Of a DNA stretch of 64,000 nucleotides, positions 9,121 to 18,300 are shown piece after piece (the first letter of the stretch is position 1; each line of letters begins with the position of its first letter). Under the pieces are notes generated by a model, which worked only from the letters and a program-made list of their open reading frames with translations, was not told the origin of the DNA and searched no databases. Made by a program: the position numbers and the translations under genes. Origin of the DNA: Bacteroidales bacterium (GTDB lineage: Bacteria > Bacteroidota > Bacteroidia > Bacteroidales > Prolixibacteraceae). Location of the stretch: assembly GCA_012719495.1 (NCBI GenBank), contig JAAYAG010000011.1:102098-166097 (forward strand), in the 5' to 3' direction.

Positions 9121-9600
9121 CTAGAGCATCATCTTACCAAAACTTAAGGGCAAAAGGTTTTTAATTCCTTCAATAACATAAATACTATGAGCGCTGTCGA
9201 GAATTAATTTTACAGGAATACCAAAACGCTCTTCGGCCTCGAGTATTGACTGACGACATGACCCACAAGGAGTTATAGGTGTATTCACCATCCCTTTTTT
9301 ATTAAATGCAGAAATAGCCATAGCCACTACCCTATCGCGCGGATAATTGGCATTGGCAGCAAACAAAGCTACACGCTCTGCGCAAAGCCCCGAGGGGGAA
9401 GCTGCATTTTCCTGATTATTTCCAATAATAATTTTACCGTTGTCGAGCAAGATTGCTGCCCCAACATGAAAACCTGAATACGGAGCCCATGCATTTTTAG
9501 CAATTTCCCTCGCCTTATTAACCAACTGTGATTCAACGTCATTCAACCTTTCAATTGAAGAGTACTCAATAAAATTAATCTCGATTGTCCTGTGGTTCAT
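9121..9600 (-). CDS. cdd: Cytidine deaminase
   Basis: Deaminates cytidine and deoxycytidine in pyrimidine salvage. Zinc and catalytic residues are visible: CAE at residues 73-75 (Glu75 the proton shuttle) and PCGSC with Cys112 and Cys115. Three Cys ligands mark the small homotetrameric type. The GFHVGAAI strand and the NQENAASPSGLCAERVALFA region are standard. It has 159 residues, slightly longer than the 130-150 usual because of an N-terminal extension (about 20 residues). It is convergent with tilS and divergent from the glucosaminidase gene, with its own promoter at 9617-9647. Confidence 0.93.
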   Translation of the reverse strand: MNHRTIEINFIEYSSIERLNDVESQLVNKAREIAKNAWAPYSGFHVGAAILLDNGKIIIGNNQENAASPSGLCAERVALFAANANYPRDRVVAMAISAFNKKGMVNTPITPCGSCRQSILEAEERFGIPVKLILDSAHSIYVIEGIKNLLPLSFGKMML

Positions 9601-9616
9601 AGCTTGCTGTTTTTAT

Positions 9617-9647
9617 CAAAAATAGTGTTTTTCTTAGTTATTAACAA
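9617..9647 (-). promoter_or_regulatory. Promoter of cdd
   Basis: On the minus strand the sequence reads TTG (plus 9645-9647), a 20-base spacer, then TATTTTTG (plus 9617-9624). This matches the Bacteroidetes -33/-7 pattern. The leader to the cdd ATG would be only about ten bases. Confidence 0.55.
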
Positions 9648-9673
9648 TCAACTTTATTCCTAATCTATTTTTT

Positions 9674-9681
9674 TATTTTTG
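9674..9681 (+). promoter_or_regulatory. -7 element candidate for the glucosaminidase gene
   Basis: TATTTTTG fits TAnnTTTG exactly. No clear -33 TTG is seen at the right distance. The predicted leader is about 60 bases. Confidence 0.4.
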
Positions 9682-9750
9682 CCAAACAGGGAGAAGCAAA
9701 ATTTTATTGTACAAACTCCGTTTTACAATCGATGACAAAATAACTGTAAC

Positions 9751-10740
9751 ATGAAACAACTCATAATCGTATCTTTTATCAGCTTTATTACTTTATCGGT
9801 TGCGGCCAATAGCAAAACTACACGGTATGCCTACATAAATATGTATAAGGAAATTGCGGTTAGGGAAATGCTTCGCAGCGGAATTCCAGCGAGCATAACC
9901 CTTGCCCAAGGCTGTCTTGAATCAGACAATGGGAACAGCCAGTTGGCAAAAAAATCGAACAATCATTTCGGTATTAAATGCAAAAGCGATTGGAAGGGCG
10001 AACGTTCTTTTCACGACGATGACGAAAAAAATGAATGTTTCAGAAAATATAACAATCCCCTTGAATCGTATGTCGATCATACTGAATACCTTATTGGCAC
10101 TCCAAGATACGCCTCATTATTCAAACTTAGCCGTACCGACTATTCTGCCTGGGCTCATGGACTCAGGGCAGCAGGCTATGCCACAGACCCAAATTATGCC
10201 ATGCGCCTGATTAAAATTATTGAAGATGAGAAACTTTATATTTTCGATTCATTGGAATCATATACTATTACTGATGAAGAGATTCTTGCCCGTTATTCAG
10301 AAAATTCAAAAAAACAAAGTCAAATAGAACGCAGTACGGGCAGTTTCAGTAATATTTCCATTAACCCTTTTGCCCAGCGTGAAACTTTTAAGATAAACGG
10401 CCTTGACATTATCTATGTAAAAGAAGGAGACACTTATGAAAGTATTGCTGAAGAGTTTGGAATGAAAGAATGGGAAATACATGCTTACAATAATCTTAAA
10501 AAAGATGCCGCCCAACCAGCAGCCGGAAGTCACCTTTTTCTGGAAAGAAAAAAATGCAAAGCCGCAAAAGGAACTGAAAATCACACTGTTCAACCCAAGG
10601 AGACAATGTACGATATTTCACAAAAATATGGAGTGTCGCTCCGTTCACTGTATTGCAAAAACCGCTTGAAAAAAGGAACAGAGCCTGCTCCGGGAACTAA
10701 AATTTACTTGCGCAAGATGAAACCCAAAGCGCAGAAATAG
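9751..10740 (+). CDS. Exported glucosaminidase (GH73-type) with two LysM domains
   Basis: A peptidoglycan hydrolase expected to cut N-acetylglucosaminyl bonds, exported to the periplasm. A signal peptide covers residues 1-19 (MKQLIIVSFISFITLSVAA). The catalytic domain (about 25-170) has the GH73 pattern SGIPASITLAQGCLESDNGNS with the likely acid Glu57, then NHFGIKC and LRAAGYATDPNYA. Two LysM cell-wall-binding repeats follow: about 218-268 (YVKEGDTYESIAEEFGMKE) and about 277-323 (HTVQPKETMYDISQKYGVS). A low-complexity linker of about 45 residues joins the parts. The gene ends 19 bases before the convergent fmt. It probably serves general cell-wall turnover or division, since nothing nearby suggests phage or secretion use. 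Confidence 0.9.
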   Translation: MKQLIIVSFISFITLSVAANSKTTRYAYINMYKEIAVREMLRSGIPASITLAQGCLESDNGNSQLAKKSNNHFGIKCKSDWKGERSFHDDDEKNECFRKYNNPLESYVDHTEYLIGTPRYASLFKLSRTDYSAWAHGLRAAGYATDPNYAMRLIKIIEDEKLYIFDSLESYTITDEEILARYSENSKKQSQIERSTGSFSNISINPFAQRETFKINGLDIIYVKEGDTYESIAEEFGMKEWEIHAYNNLKKDAAQPAAGSHLFLERKKCKAAKGTENHTVQPKETMYDISQKYGVSLRSLYCKNRLKKGTEPAPGTKIYLRKMKPKAQK

Positions 10741-10759
10741 AGTAAATTATCAACTAGTA

Positions 10760-11746
10760 TTACTCGCAGGGCGAAACGCAACGGTAATCACCCAGCGCAG
10801 AAAACCCACGCAGGAAATCGCCAATTGGCATTCGTTTCTTGCCAGCCAATTGTAATTCCAGTACATTAATAAATCCATTCTTACAAGCTATTTTCAGAAA
10901 GGTTTTTCCATCAGATTTTATAGAACCAAGTTTAAGATCATGATCGATGAATTCAGCTTCAACGTTGAAGATTTTCAGTGAAAGCGATTGCCCGGTTGCT
11001 GCGTTTGCCCAGTTCGTCCACGCAGCAGGGTAAGGACTTAATCCTCGGATTAAATTCTTTATGCGGTCAGGCGATTCGTTCCAATTGATCTGACAATCAT
11101 CTTTAAATATTTTTGGTGCTGGTGTTGGCATTATTCCCTTGCTGATCAAAGCCTCTTGTGAAATCATCTCAATATTTCCCAAGGCTAATGCATCAACAGT
11201 TTTCATGACCAATGGAGCACCAATTTTCATCAATTTATCGTGCAAAACTTCAGCATTGTCTGTTGGGGCAATTTCAACTTTCTCCTGAAAAATAATATTG
11301 CCGGTATCAATCTGATGTTCAATTTTGAAGGTAGTCACCCCCGACTCGGTATCGCCGTTTATTAAAGCCCAGTTGATAGGTGCGGCTCCGCGATATCTTG
11401 GCAATAACGACGCATGAAGGTTGAAAGTACCTAACCGGGGCATGTTCCAAACCACTTCGGGCAACATTCGGAAAGCAACCACTATATTCAAATCGGGTTT
11501 TAAAAGCGAAAGTTCAGAAAGAAAACGTTCATCTTTGAGTTTTTCAGGTTGCAAAACCGCCAACCCTTCCTGCATAGCATATTGTTTTACCGCGGAGTAA
11601 GTTATTTGCTGACCCCTTCCGGCAGGTTTATCGGGAACAGTAACAACAGCAACCACAGAATATCCGTTCTCGACTAAGGCACGTAAACTTGCCACCGCAA
11701 AATCGGGAGTTCCCATAAAAACAATACGAAGCTTTTTCGGATCCAT
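10760..11746 (-). CDS. fmt: Methionyl-tRNA formyltransferase
   Basis: Formylates initiator Met-tRNA using 10-formyl-tetrahydrofolate. The N-terminal formyltransferase domain (1-about 190) begins LRIVFMGTPDFAVASLRALVE and holds the folate-site loop NLHASLLPRYRGAAPINWAL (catalytic Asn109 and His111), followed by GDTESGVTTF. The C-terminal tRNA-binding domain (about 205-315) contains INWNESPDRIKNLIRGLSPYP. Length 328 is normal. It lies downstream of the DUF5522 gene on the same strand (84-base gap) with a possible promoter of its own at 11789-11796. Confidence 0.95.
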   Translation of the reverse strand: MDPKKLRIVFMGTPDFAVASLRALVENGYSVVAVVTVPDKPAGRGQQITYSAVKQYAMQEGLAVLQPEKLKDERFLSELSLLKPDLNIVVAFRMLPEVVWNMPRLGTFNLHASLLPRYRGAAPINWALINGDTESGVTTFKIEHQIDTGNIIFQEKVEIAPTDNAEVLHDKLMKIGAPLVMKTVDALALGNIEMISQEALISKGIMPTPAPKIFKDDCQINWNESPDRIKNLIRGLSPYPAAWTNWANAATGQSLSLKIFNVEAEFIDHDLKLGSIKSDGKTFLKIACKNGFINVLELQLAGKKRMPIGDFLRGFSALGDYRCVSPCE

Positions 11747-11788
11747 AGCGTTATTCTTTTAAATACAACAAAAACTAAAATCAATGGA

Positions 11789-11796
11789 CAAAAATA
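11789..11796 (-). promoter_or_regulatory. -7 element candidate for fmt
   Basis: CAAAAATA on the plus strand is TATTTTTG on the minus strand, an exact TAnnTTTG match. It would give a leader of about 37 bases. No good -33 element is seen. Confidence 0.4.
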
Positions 11797-11830
11797 GCTA
11801 CTTGAGCAATTCTTTTATTGTTTTACTGCA

Positions 11831-12028
11831 TTATTTAGTCCTAAGGTTTGTGTTACCCTTAATGGCTTTGGGATGATACGGACAATGAGTACAACCATTT
11901 CCACAACACCACCCCCTGTTTCTCAGGTACATCTCGGTCATGACCCTGAAACCCTTAGGATTCATGTAAAAATCAACTCCCTCCTTTAGCTCGTCGCTAT
12001 AACTTAAATCACTATAAAATCCACTCAT
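11831..12028 (-). CDS. Small Cys-rich DUF5522 protein
   Basis: A 65-residue cytoplasmic protein. The conserved core is YLRNRGWCCGNGCTHCPYHP (residues 34-53), with four Cys in CCGNGCTHC that could bind a metal or an iron-sulfur cluster, preceded by FYMNPKGFRVMTEMYL. This pattern belongs to DUF5522, a widespread short family of unknown function. It lies 84 bases upstream of fmt on the same strand. The metal role is an inference from the cysteine spacing. The short length agrees with other members of the family. Confidence 0.8.
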   Translation of the reverse strand: MSGFYSDLSYSDELKEGVDFYMNPKGFRVMTEMYLRNRGWCCGNGCTHCPYHPKAIKGNTNLRTK

Positions 12029-12382
12029 TCCAATGTTTTATTACTTTCTGAAACTTGTACTTTTTTATTTATGCTTTTGAGATTATTGAACAGCACGGCC
12101 GCACTTTTTGTTCGCTGGTGAATGAGACTACTGAAAATACAATCACACCACTTGACAGAAAAGCTGCTGTTAGAATATTTGAATCTCCGAATAAATAACA
12201 CAGAGGTTTTATTATTTTACTAAATGGATAAAATCAACTATTTTCAATTGATAATGAAACAATAAGTAAACTATTAAGGGTAAGCAAAATTGGGATACAA
12301 ATTATTAATAGGGGGTAAAAATTGGTGCATTGCTATTGTTATCTCATTTTTGCGACCGGAAATTAATAAAGGATTGGAAAAA
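12029..12382. other. Intergenic region upstream of the MaoC-like gene
   Basis: These 354 bases lie between the divergent DUF5522 and MaoC-like genes. The MaoC frame is open back to a TTG at 12290, but the extra residues (MGYKLLIGGKNWCIAIV...) do not belong to the family. A weak promoter is at 12321-12352. I see nothing else that can be named. Confidence 0.55.
12321..12352 (+). promoter_or_regulatory. Weak promoter candidate for the MaoC-like gene
   Basis: ATTG (12321-12324), a 20-base spacer and CATTTTTG (12345-12352) resemble TTTG-N19-TAnnTTTG with one mismatch in each element. It would put the transcript start near 12358, just before the ATG at 12383. Confidence 0.3.
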
Positions 12383-12847
12383 ATGGATAAAGTATTAATT
12401 AGCAGTTTCGAAGACCTCGAAAATTATGTTGGAAAAGAATTAGGAGTTTCTGAAGCTCATGAAATTACCCAAGAACAAATCAACCGATTTGCCGCTGCCA
12501 CACTCGATTTTCAATGGATTCATACCGACCCCGAACGCGCAAAAACAGAGTCTCCGTTTGAGAATACTATTGCTCATGGATATTTAACCCTCTCGCTGTT
12601 ACCTTATCTCTGGAACCAAATAGTTGAGGTACAGAATCTAAAATTGATGGTAAACTATGGCATCGAAAAATTTAAGTTTAACCAAGCGGTAGTTGTAGGC
12701 AGTAAAGTTAGGCTTCGCGCCAAGGTTGTGTCAGTTGTAAACCTTCGCGGAACTGTAAAAGCTCAGATAAAAGTTACCCTGGAAATTGAAGGCAGCAAGA
12801 AATCTGCTTACGAAGGTGATGTTGTGTTTCTTTACCATTTCAACTAA
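12383..12847 (+). CDS. MaoC-like (R)-hydratase / hotdog dehydratase
   Basis: A 154-residue single-hotdog protein of the MaoC dehydratase family, which hydrates enoyl-CoA or related thioesters. The hydratase motif is seen as ITQEQINRFAAATLDFQWIH followed by TDPERA, with the likely catalytic Asp and His in DFQWIH, then PFENTIAHGYLTLSLLP. The C-terminal half has the strand pattern GSKVRLRAKVVSV. ATG 12383 (MDKVLISSFEDLENYVGKELG) fits the family start; a longer frame from TTG 12290 does not. It is convergent with folE (27-base gap) and has no operon partner, so the substrate is unknown. Confidence 0.88.
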   Translation: MDKVLISSFEDLENYVGKELGVSEAHEITQEQINRFAAATLDFQWIHTDPERAKTESPFENTIAHGYLTLSLLPYLWNQIVEVQNLKLMVNYGIEKFKFNQAVVVGSKVRLRAKVVSVVNLRGTVKAQIKVTLEIEGSKKSAYEGDVVFLYHFN

Positions 12848-12874
12848 GGCAAGAAAATATAACTGGGTGTGAAA

Positions 12875-13498
12875 TTAGTGCATCGAACTGCTAATGATGC
12901 GCATGAATTCGTTACGGGTTGCATCGCGGGTAAAAGCGCCAACAAAATCGGATGTTGTGGTAACCGAGTGTTGTTTTTGAACGCCCCTCATTTGCATACA
13001 AAGATGCTGTGCCTCAATAACAACAGCTACGCCCAACGGATGCAATGTATCGTTAATGCAGTCTTTGATCTGTGTAGTTAATCTTTCCTGCACCTGTAAC
13101 CGGCGTGAAAAAGCATCGACGACCCGGGCAATTTTACTAAGACCTGTAATGTACCCATTTGGGATATAGGCAACATGGGCTTTCCCGATAAAAGGAAGCA
13201 TGTGGTGTTCGCACATCGAATATAATTCAATGTCTTTCACCACAACCATTTGCTTGTAGTCTTCATTAAACATAGCCGACCGAAGAATTTCTTCCGGGTC
13301 CATTTTATAACCCTGTAAAAGAAATTGCATCGCTTTGGCTACACGTATCGGCGTTTTCTGCAGTCCCTCGCGGGTAACGTCTTCGCCCAATATCTGTAAG
13401 ATACTCGAATAATTCTCTGCCAACTTACCGGTTACTTCAGAATCATACTTTTCTATCTTCTGATAATTGCCATTCTGGTCGTTCAATGAAAATTCCAT
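12875..13498 (-). CDS. folE: GTP cyclohydrolase I
   Basis: Catalyses the first step of tetrahydrofolate synthesis, GTP to dihydroneopterin triphosphate. Zinc ligands and active-site residues are visible: [10 protein letters not shown] with Cys96, His98 and His99, and the third ligand Cys167 in [41 protein letters not shown] and the end [13 protein letters not shown] are classic FolE-IA sequence. The N-terminal 25-residue extension is typical. Length 207 is normal. The gene stands alone between the convergent MaoC-like gene and the sugar permease. Confidence 0.96.
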   Translation of the reverse strand: MEFSLNDQNGNYQKIEKYDSEVTGKLAENYSSILQILGEDVTREGLQKTPIRVAKAMQFLLQGYKMDPEEILRSAMFNEDYKQMVVVKDIELYSMCEHHMLPFIGKAHVAYIPNGYITGLSKIARVVDAFSRRLQVQERLTTQIKDCINDTLHPLGVAVVIEAQHLCMQMRGVQKQHSVTTTSDFVGAFTRDATRNEFMRIISSSMH

Positions 13499-13770
13499 GG
13501 TCTCATTTTTCGTATTACATAATCATCGCAAGGCGTACAGAACTCACCCATAGCGAGGGTTTAAAGGTATTGATTATTTTTCTCCGACACCAAAAGAATA
13601 CCAGGCAAAATACAAAGTGCAATGAAATTATCATTTTTTCAAAACAATAACCGCACATCGATTTATTTTACCAGATATTACAAAGTAGATTTTGAATACG
13701 AATAACATCTGGTTTACGCCCAATTTCTGGACTGGAAATAGTAAACTAAGATTTGAATAAATTAATTTCA

Positions 13771-13786
13771 AAAAGGCTTCGCCCTA
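13771..13786 (-). terminator. Possible short terminator of the sugar permease gene
   Basis: On the minus strand AGGGC-GAA-GCCTT forms a short hairpin (with one G-T pair) followed by a T run. It begins 6 bases after the stop codon. The stem is short, so confidence is low. Confidence 0.35.
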
Positions 13787-13791
13787 ACAAA

Positions 13792-15090
13792 TTACGGCTT
13801 GATTTTTTTGTAAAAGAGTGCATATGCCAGGATAAACAGATAAGCCGGCAGTGCAATCATATAGGCTCCCCGAGGTGAAAAACTGTCGGCTAAAAATCCG
13901 TAAATAACCGGAATTATTGCACCTCCGGCAATAGCCATAATTAAAAAAGAAGATCCAATTTTTGTATAGCGCCCCAGCCCATCGATCGCAAGGGGCCAAA
14001 TAGCCGGATAAACCAATGCGTTGGCTAGCCCCAACAATGAAATGCATAACACGGAAACAAAACCGTGGCTAATAAGGGCCATGATTGTGAAAAAAAGACC
14101 TAACAGTGCAGAAACAGCAAGAGCCATCTTTTGCGATATATATTTAGGAATAAGAACGATACCAATAAGATAACCAACAATCATTGAAACCAAGGTAACA
14201 GTGGCAAAGAACTTAGCTGAAGAAAGTGCTATGCCCTGAGAAGCCCCGTAACTAATGACCGAATCACCAGCAAGCACTTCGACCCCAACATAAAGAAACA
14301 TGGCCAACGTACCCAAAATGAGCTGAGGGAATTGCCATATACTAGTCTTTTGGGTATTTTCTGCCCCGAAGTTTTCATCTTCAACATTTGCATCATCAAT
14401 TTCAGGCAAACCACTTTTATAAACTCCAAAAGCTAATGACAAAAGTACAAATGCAATAATCACATAAGGCCACACAACCCTCAATGCCAATGCGTTGAGT
14501 TGTTCAATTTTTTGAATTTCAGACATGGTCTGCAATAAAGCCACCAATGTATCTACATTTTTTAGAGCAATAGCTCCCAACACAATTGGCGCAACAGCTC
14601 CGGCAAATTTATTGCAAACTCCCATTACGCTAATACGCTTTGCTGCACTCTCTATAGGGCCAAGAATTGTAATGTATGGATTTGCAGCAGTTTGCAATAC
14701 TGCCAAACCTGTTCCCTGAACAAATAAACCCAGCAAAAAAAGGCTAAACGTTCGAGAAAAAGCAGCAGGGATAAACAAAACAGCTCCGACTGCCATAACA
14801 AGCAAACCGAGAGACATACCCCGTTTAAAACCAACTTTTTTCAATATCCATGCAGAAGGGATCGCCATTACAAAATAGGAAATATAGAAAGAAAAAGCGA
14901 CCAGATATGCCTGAACATTACTTAGTTCGCAAGCGATTTTCAGATAAGGGATCAACACCGAATTTAACCATGTGATGAAACCAAAAATGAAAAATAACAT
15001 ACCAATAATAACAATTGATCGATTATCGCTTTTGGGTATTGAAAAACCTTTTGCTTTTTCACGAGATATGCCCACCTCTTTTTCTGCCAT
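13792..15090 (-). CDS. FucP-type (FHS family) sugar:proton symporter, MFS
   Basis: A 432-residue inner-membrane permease with about 12 hydrophobic segments. It starts SIVIIGMLFFIFGFITWLNSVLIPYLK and carries QGTGLAVLQTAANPYITILGP and LGLANALVYPAIWPLAIDGLG, the signature stretches of the FHS family (L-fucose, glucose/galactose permeases). It would import a monosaccharide from the periplasm to the cytoplasm. It is divergent from the HTCS at 15397 (306-base gap), so it may serve the same nutrient system, but this is inference from position. The ATG at 15088-15090 is preceded by a possible promoter at 15128-15160. Confidence 0.88.
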   Translation of the reverse strand: MAEKEVGISREKAKGFSIPKSDNRSIVIIGMLFFIFGFITWLNSVLIPYLKIACELSNVQAYLVAFSFYISYFVMAIPSAWILKKVGFKRGMSLGLLVMAVGAVLFIPAAFSRTFSLFLLGLFVQGTGLAVLQTAANPYITILGPIESAAKRISVMGVCNKFAGAVAPIVLGAIALKNVDTLVALLQTMSEIQKIEQLNALALRVVWPYVIIAFVLLSLAFGVYKSGLPEIDDANVEDENFGAENTQKTSIWQFPQLILGTLAMFLYVGVEVLAGDSVISYGASQGIALSSAKFFATVTLVSMIVGYLIGIVLIPKYISQKMALAVSALLGLFFTIMALISHGFVSVLCISLLGLANALVYPAIWPLAIDGLGRYTKIGSSFLIMAIAGGAIIPVIYGFLADSFSPRGAYMIALPAYLFILAYALFYKKIKP

Positions 15091-15396
15091 TTTCTAGAGT
15101 ATTTGAAATTTTACATCGTCCGAAGTTCAAAAATATTGATTAATGAAAAATACGAAACAAAATACGGGAAACATTTCTATGAAACTGCATCAAATTCAAA
15201 AAAGAACAATAAAAGCTGCAAATCTTCAATCTGAAAATTTTCCACAAATACAAGAAACCCTTATTATCAATTAAAATAGGTAGATTGCTATTTCAAAGGA
15301 AAAAACGGGAAAAACCTTGATGCCCATATTTCATCTTTGCTTCAAAAAAATAATAATTTTACATTGTTTTCAAAAAATCAATCAAGGAATTGAGAT
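15091..15396. other. Divergent intergenic region, permease / HTCS
   Basis: These 306 AT-rich bases separate two divergent genes. Apart from the permease promoter candidate I see no strong signal. CATCTTTG at 15332-15339 is one base from a -7 element for the HTCS gene but lacks a -33 element at a suitable distance. Confidence 0.5.
15128..15160 (-). promoter_or_regulatory. Promoter candidate for the sugar permease
   Basis: On the minus strand TTG (plus 15158-15160), a 22-base spacer and TATTTTTG (plus 15128-15135). The -7 element is exact; the spacer is longer than the usual 19-20. Confidence 0.35.
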
Positions 15397-18300
15397 ATGG
15401 CAACGGTAAACAAAATATATACTACAATTTTCCTATTGTGGCTTGGGCTAGCAGCTCAGATTATGACCTATGCTTCTAACTACAAATTCGAAAGCATTAA
15501 TGATTTGCAAGGAATTTCTATTAGAAAAGTTTACTCAATTTGTAAAGATAACGATGGATTCATCTGGGCTTCAACAAAATCAGGAGTATTACGCCTCACC
15601 CAAGATGAATACCGTATTTATGAGTTACCCTTTCAAACGGTCAATTTTATTACTGTCAAACTAGTTTTCGAAAATAACATCCTTTGGGCATACTCCAACA
15701 ATGGGCAATTATTCCGTTACGATCCAATAAAAGATAAATTTCTTTTTGTCTTCAACTTAAGTGAAAGTGCAAAAAACCAATACATCAATGTAGGTGCAAT
15801 GCTTGTTGATAATTCTGAGGCTTGTTGGATGGCAACTTCATTTGGATTATACAAATATTTCAATGGTGAATTTCAGCTTTTCGAAGATAAGCAAAACAAT
15901 ATATCCTCTCTATGCTGGTACGATGACGATACTTTTTTCGCGGTTTCGAACGAAGAAATTGCCCTGATCGACACCAAAACTCAATCAAGAAAACTGCTCT
16001 TTCAACATCCTGGCAAGAAGGAAATTAACACAAACTCATTATATTACGACAAAACAAGCGAAGTGCTTTGGCTTGGTTCTCAATCGGATGGGCTATTATT
16101 CTACTCAATTCAGTCGAATGAAATAAAACACTTTGCTCCAAAAGATTTTCCGCAGCAACCAGTGAAAGTAATTGAACCCATTGACGAACAAACCCTTCTG
16201 GCAGGAGTTGATGGACAGGGCATTTGGGAAATTGACCGCAAAAACCTAAAAATTAAACATGTATACAAAGAAGACAACGACAACAGTGCTTCTTTAAGAG
16301 GAAACGGGGTTTACGATATTTTCTTCGATAAGGAAAATGAGCGAGTCTGGGTTGGTACATATAGTGCAGGAATATCTTATTTCGACATGGCCCCACCACT
16401 TATTGAACAAATTACCCACCAACCAAATCAAGAAAATTCACTGAAAAACAACGAAGTAAACGAAGCAATAGAAGACAAGAACGGCAACCTGTGGCTGGCA
16501 ACAAATAACGGGATAAGCCAATGGAAAAGAAATGAAAACCGCTGGAAACATTTTTATGCAAACAATCAGGATCAAGCACAAGTTTTCTTGACAATCCATG
16601 AAGACAATCAAGGGAAAATTTGGGCAGGAAGCTACGCCTCTGGCCTGCATATTATCGACAGGGAAACAGGCAAAGAACTTGCCCATTATGCAAAAAACAT
16701 CCCGGGTTCACCTATCGATGTCAAATTTGTTTACGATATTTTTACCGATTCAAAGGGTGAAATATGGATTTGTGGGATCAACAGCGAAGTTGTAAGATAT
16801 TCTCCCACAGAAAATAAATTCACTAAGTATTCTCAACAACCTGTTTCAATGATAACCGAGTACTCAGACTCGATAATGCTATTGGCCTGCTCGTATGGAC
16901 TTGTGCAACTCAATAAAAATACCTCTGCATATAAAATACTTATAGACAAACATATAGTTGAAGACATTCTTCCTCTAAATGACAATATATGGGTAGCCAC
17001 AAGCGGCGAAGGGCTATTGCGTTACAATATGATAAACAATAACTTAGAAAAATTCACTACCAAAAACGGGCTTCCATCAAATTACATAAACAGCTTAGCT
17101 TCTTCGAGCAATTATTTATGGCTGGGAACCGAAAGTGGATTGTGCCGCTTTGATCCAAGACAAAAAAGCGCAGTTGTTTTCTCTTCTATAGAACCCTTAT
17201 CCAGTTCATCGTTCAACAATCACGCGTACCTTCATTTACGTGACGGAAGGCTGGCTTTTGGTTCTAATAACGGCCTAATAATCTTTAATCCACAAACAAT
17301 TTCTGAAAAGCAAAATTCAGGGAAGATATTCATTCAAGATTTCAGCATATTAGGCCGCTCACTACGAGATATTTCTTCTTTCAAGCTAAAGCAACCCATC
17401 AACAACATCGAACATTTTAAATTAAAACACAATCAAAATTCGCTGACATTTGAAATACTGCCCGTTGGAACCATAAAAGACGCAAAATTTTCGTGGAAGA
17501 TTGACGATTCCAATGAATGGTCTACCCCATCAAAACAACGGCATATTACCTTCAATAATCTTCCACACCGAGATTACACCCTAAAGATCAAGATGCTCGA
17601 TAATTCCCTTTCGTATGTGGTTGATGAACGAACGGTATATTTCACAATTGCAGCTCCGTTCTGGGCTTCGTGGTGGTTCCTTATTATCGTCTTTACTACG
17701 CTCTTCATCCTAATATACTCATTGTTTTGGTATTACATCAACAAACTAAAACAACAGCATGCCGAAGAAAAAATTAGGTACTTCACCAACACTGCCCACG
17801 ATATTCGCACCTCGTTAACTTTAATAAAAGCCCCAGTTGATGAACTAAAAAACGAAACAAATCTCTCGGCCCGAGGCAAACAATTCTTAAAATTAGCTTC
17901 GGAACAAACCAACAGGCTTTCAAATGTTATTACACAACTAATGGATTTTCAAAAAGCCGATATCGGGAAAGAAAAGCTTATAATGAAAATGACCGATGTG
18001 GTAGAGTTAGTAAAATATAGGACCGAAATGGTAGAACCTTTATGCAAAACAAAAAATATAAAACTGATATTCAAAACGAATACAAACCACTACGAAACAG
18101 CTATTGACGATATACAGTTTGAGAAAGTAATAGACAACCTGATTTCGAATGCAATAAAATATTCGAGAGAAAACTCAACGGTATATATTTCTCTTGAATG
18201 CAAGAATACTGAATGGAACCTTGTAGTAAAAGATGAAGGAATTGGAATATCGAAAGCCGATCAGAAACGGCTATTCAAAGAGTTTTACCGGGGAGAAAAC

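Noticed and set aside
12290..12382. Upstream extension of the MaoC-like gene from a TTG
   Set aside because: The added 31 residues do not fit the hydratase family, and the ATG at 12383 begins a normal domain.
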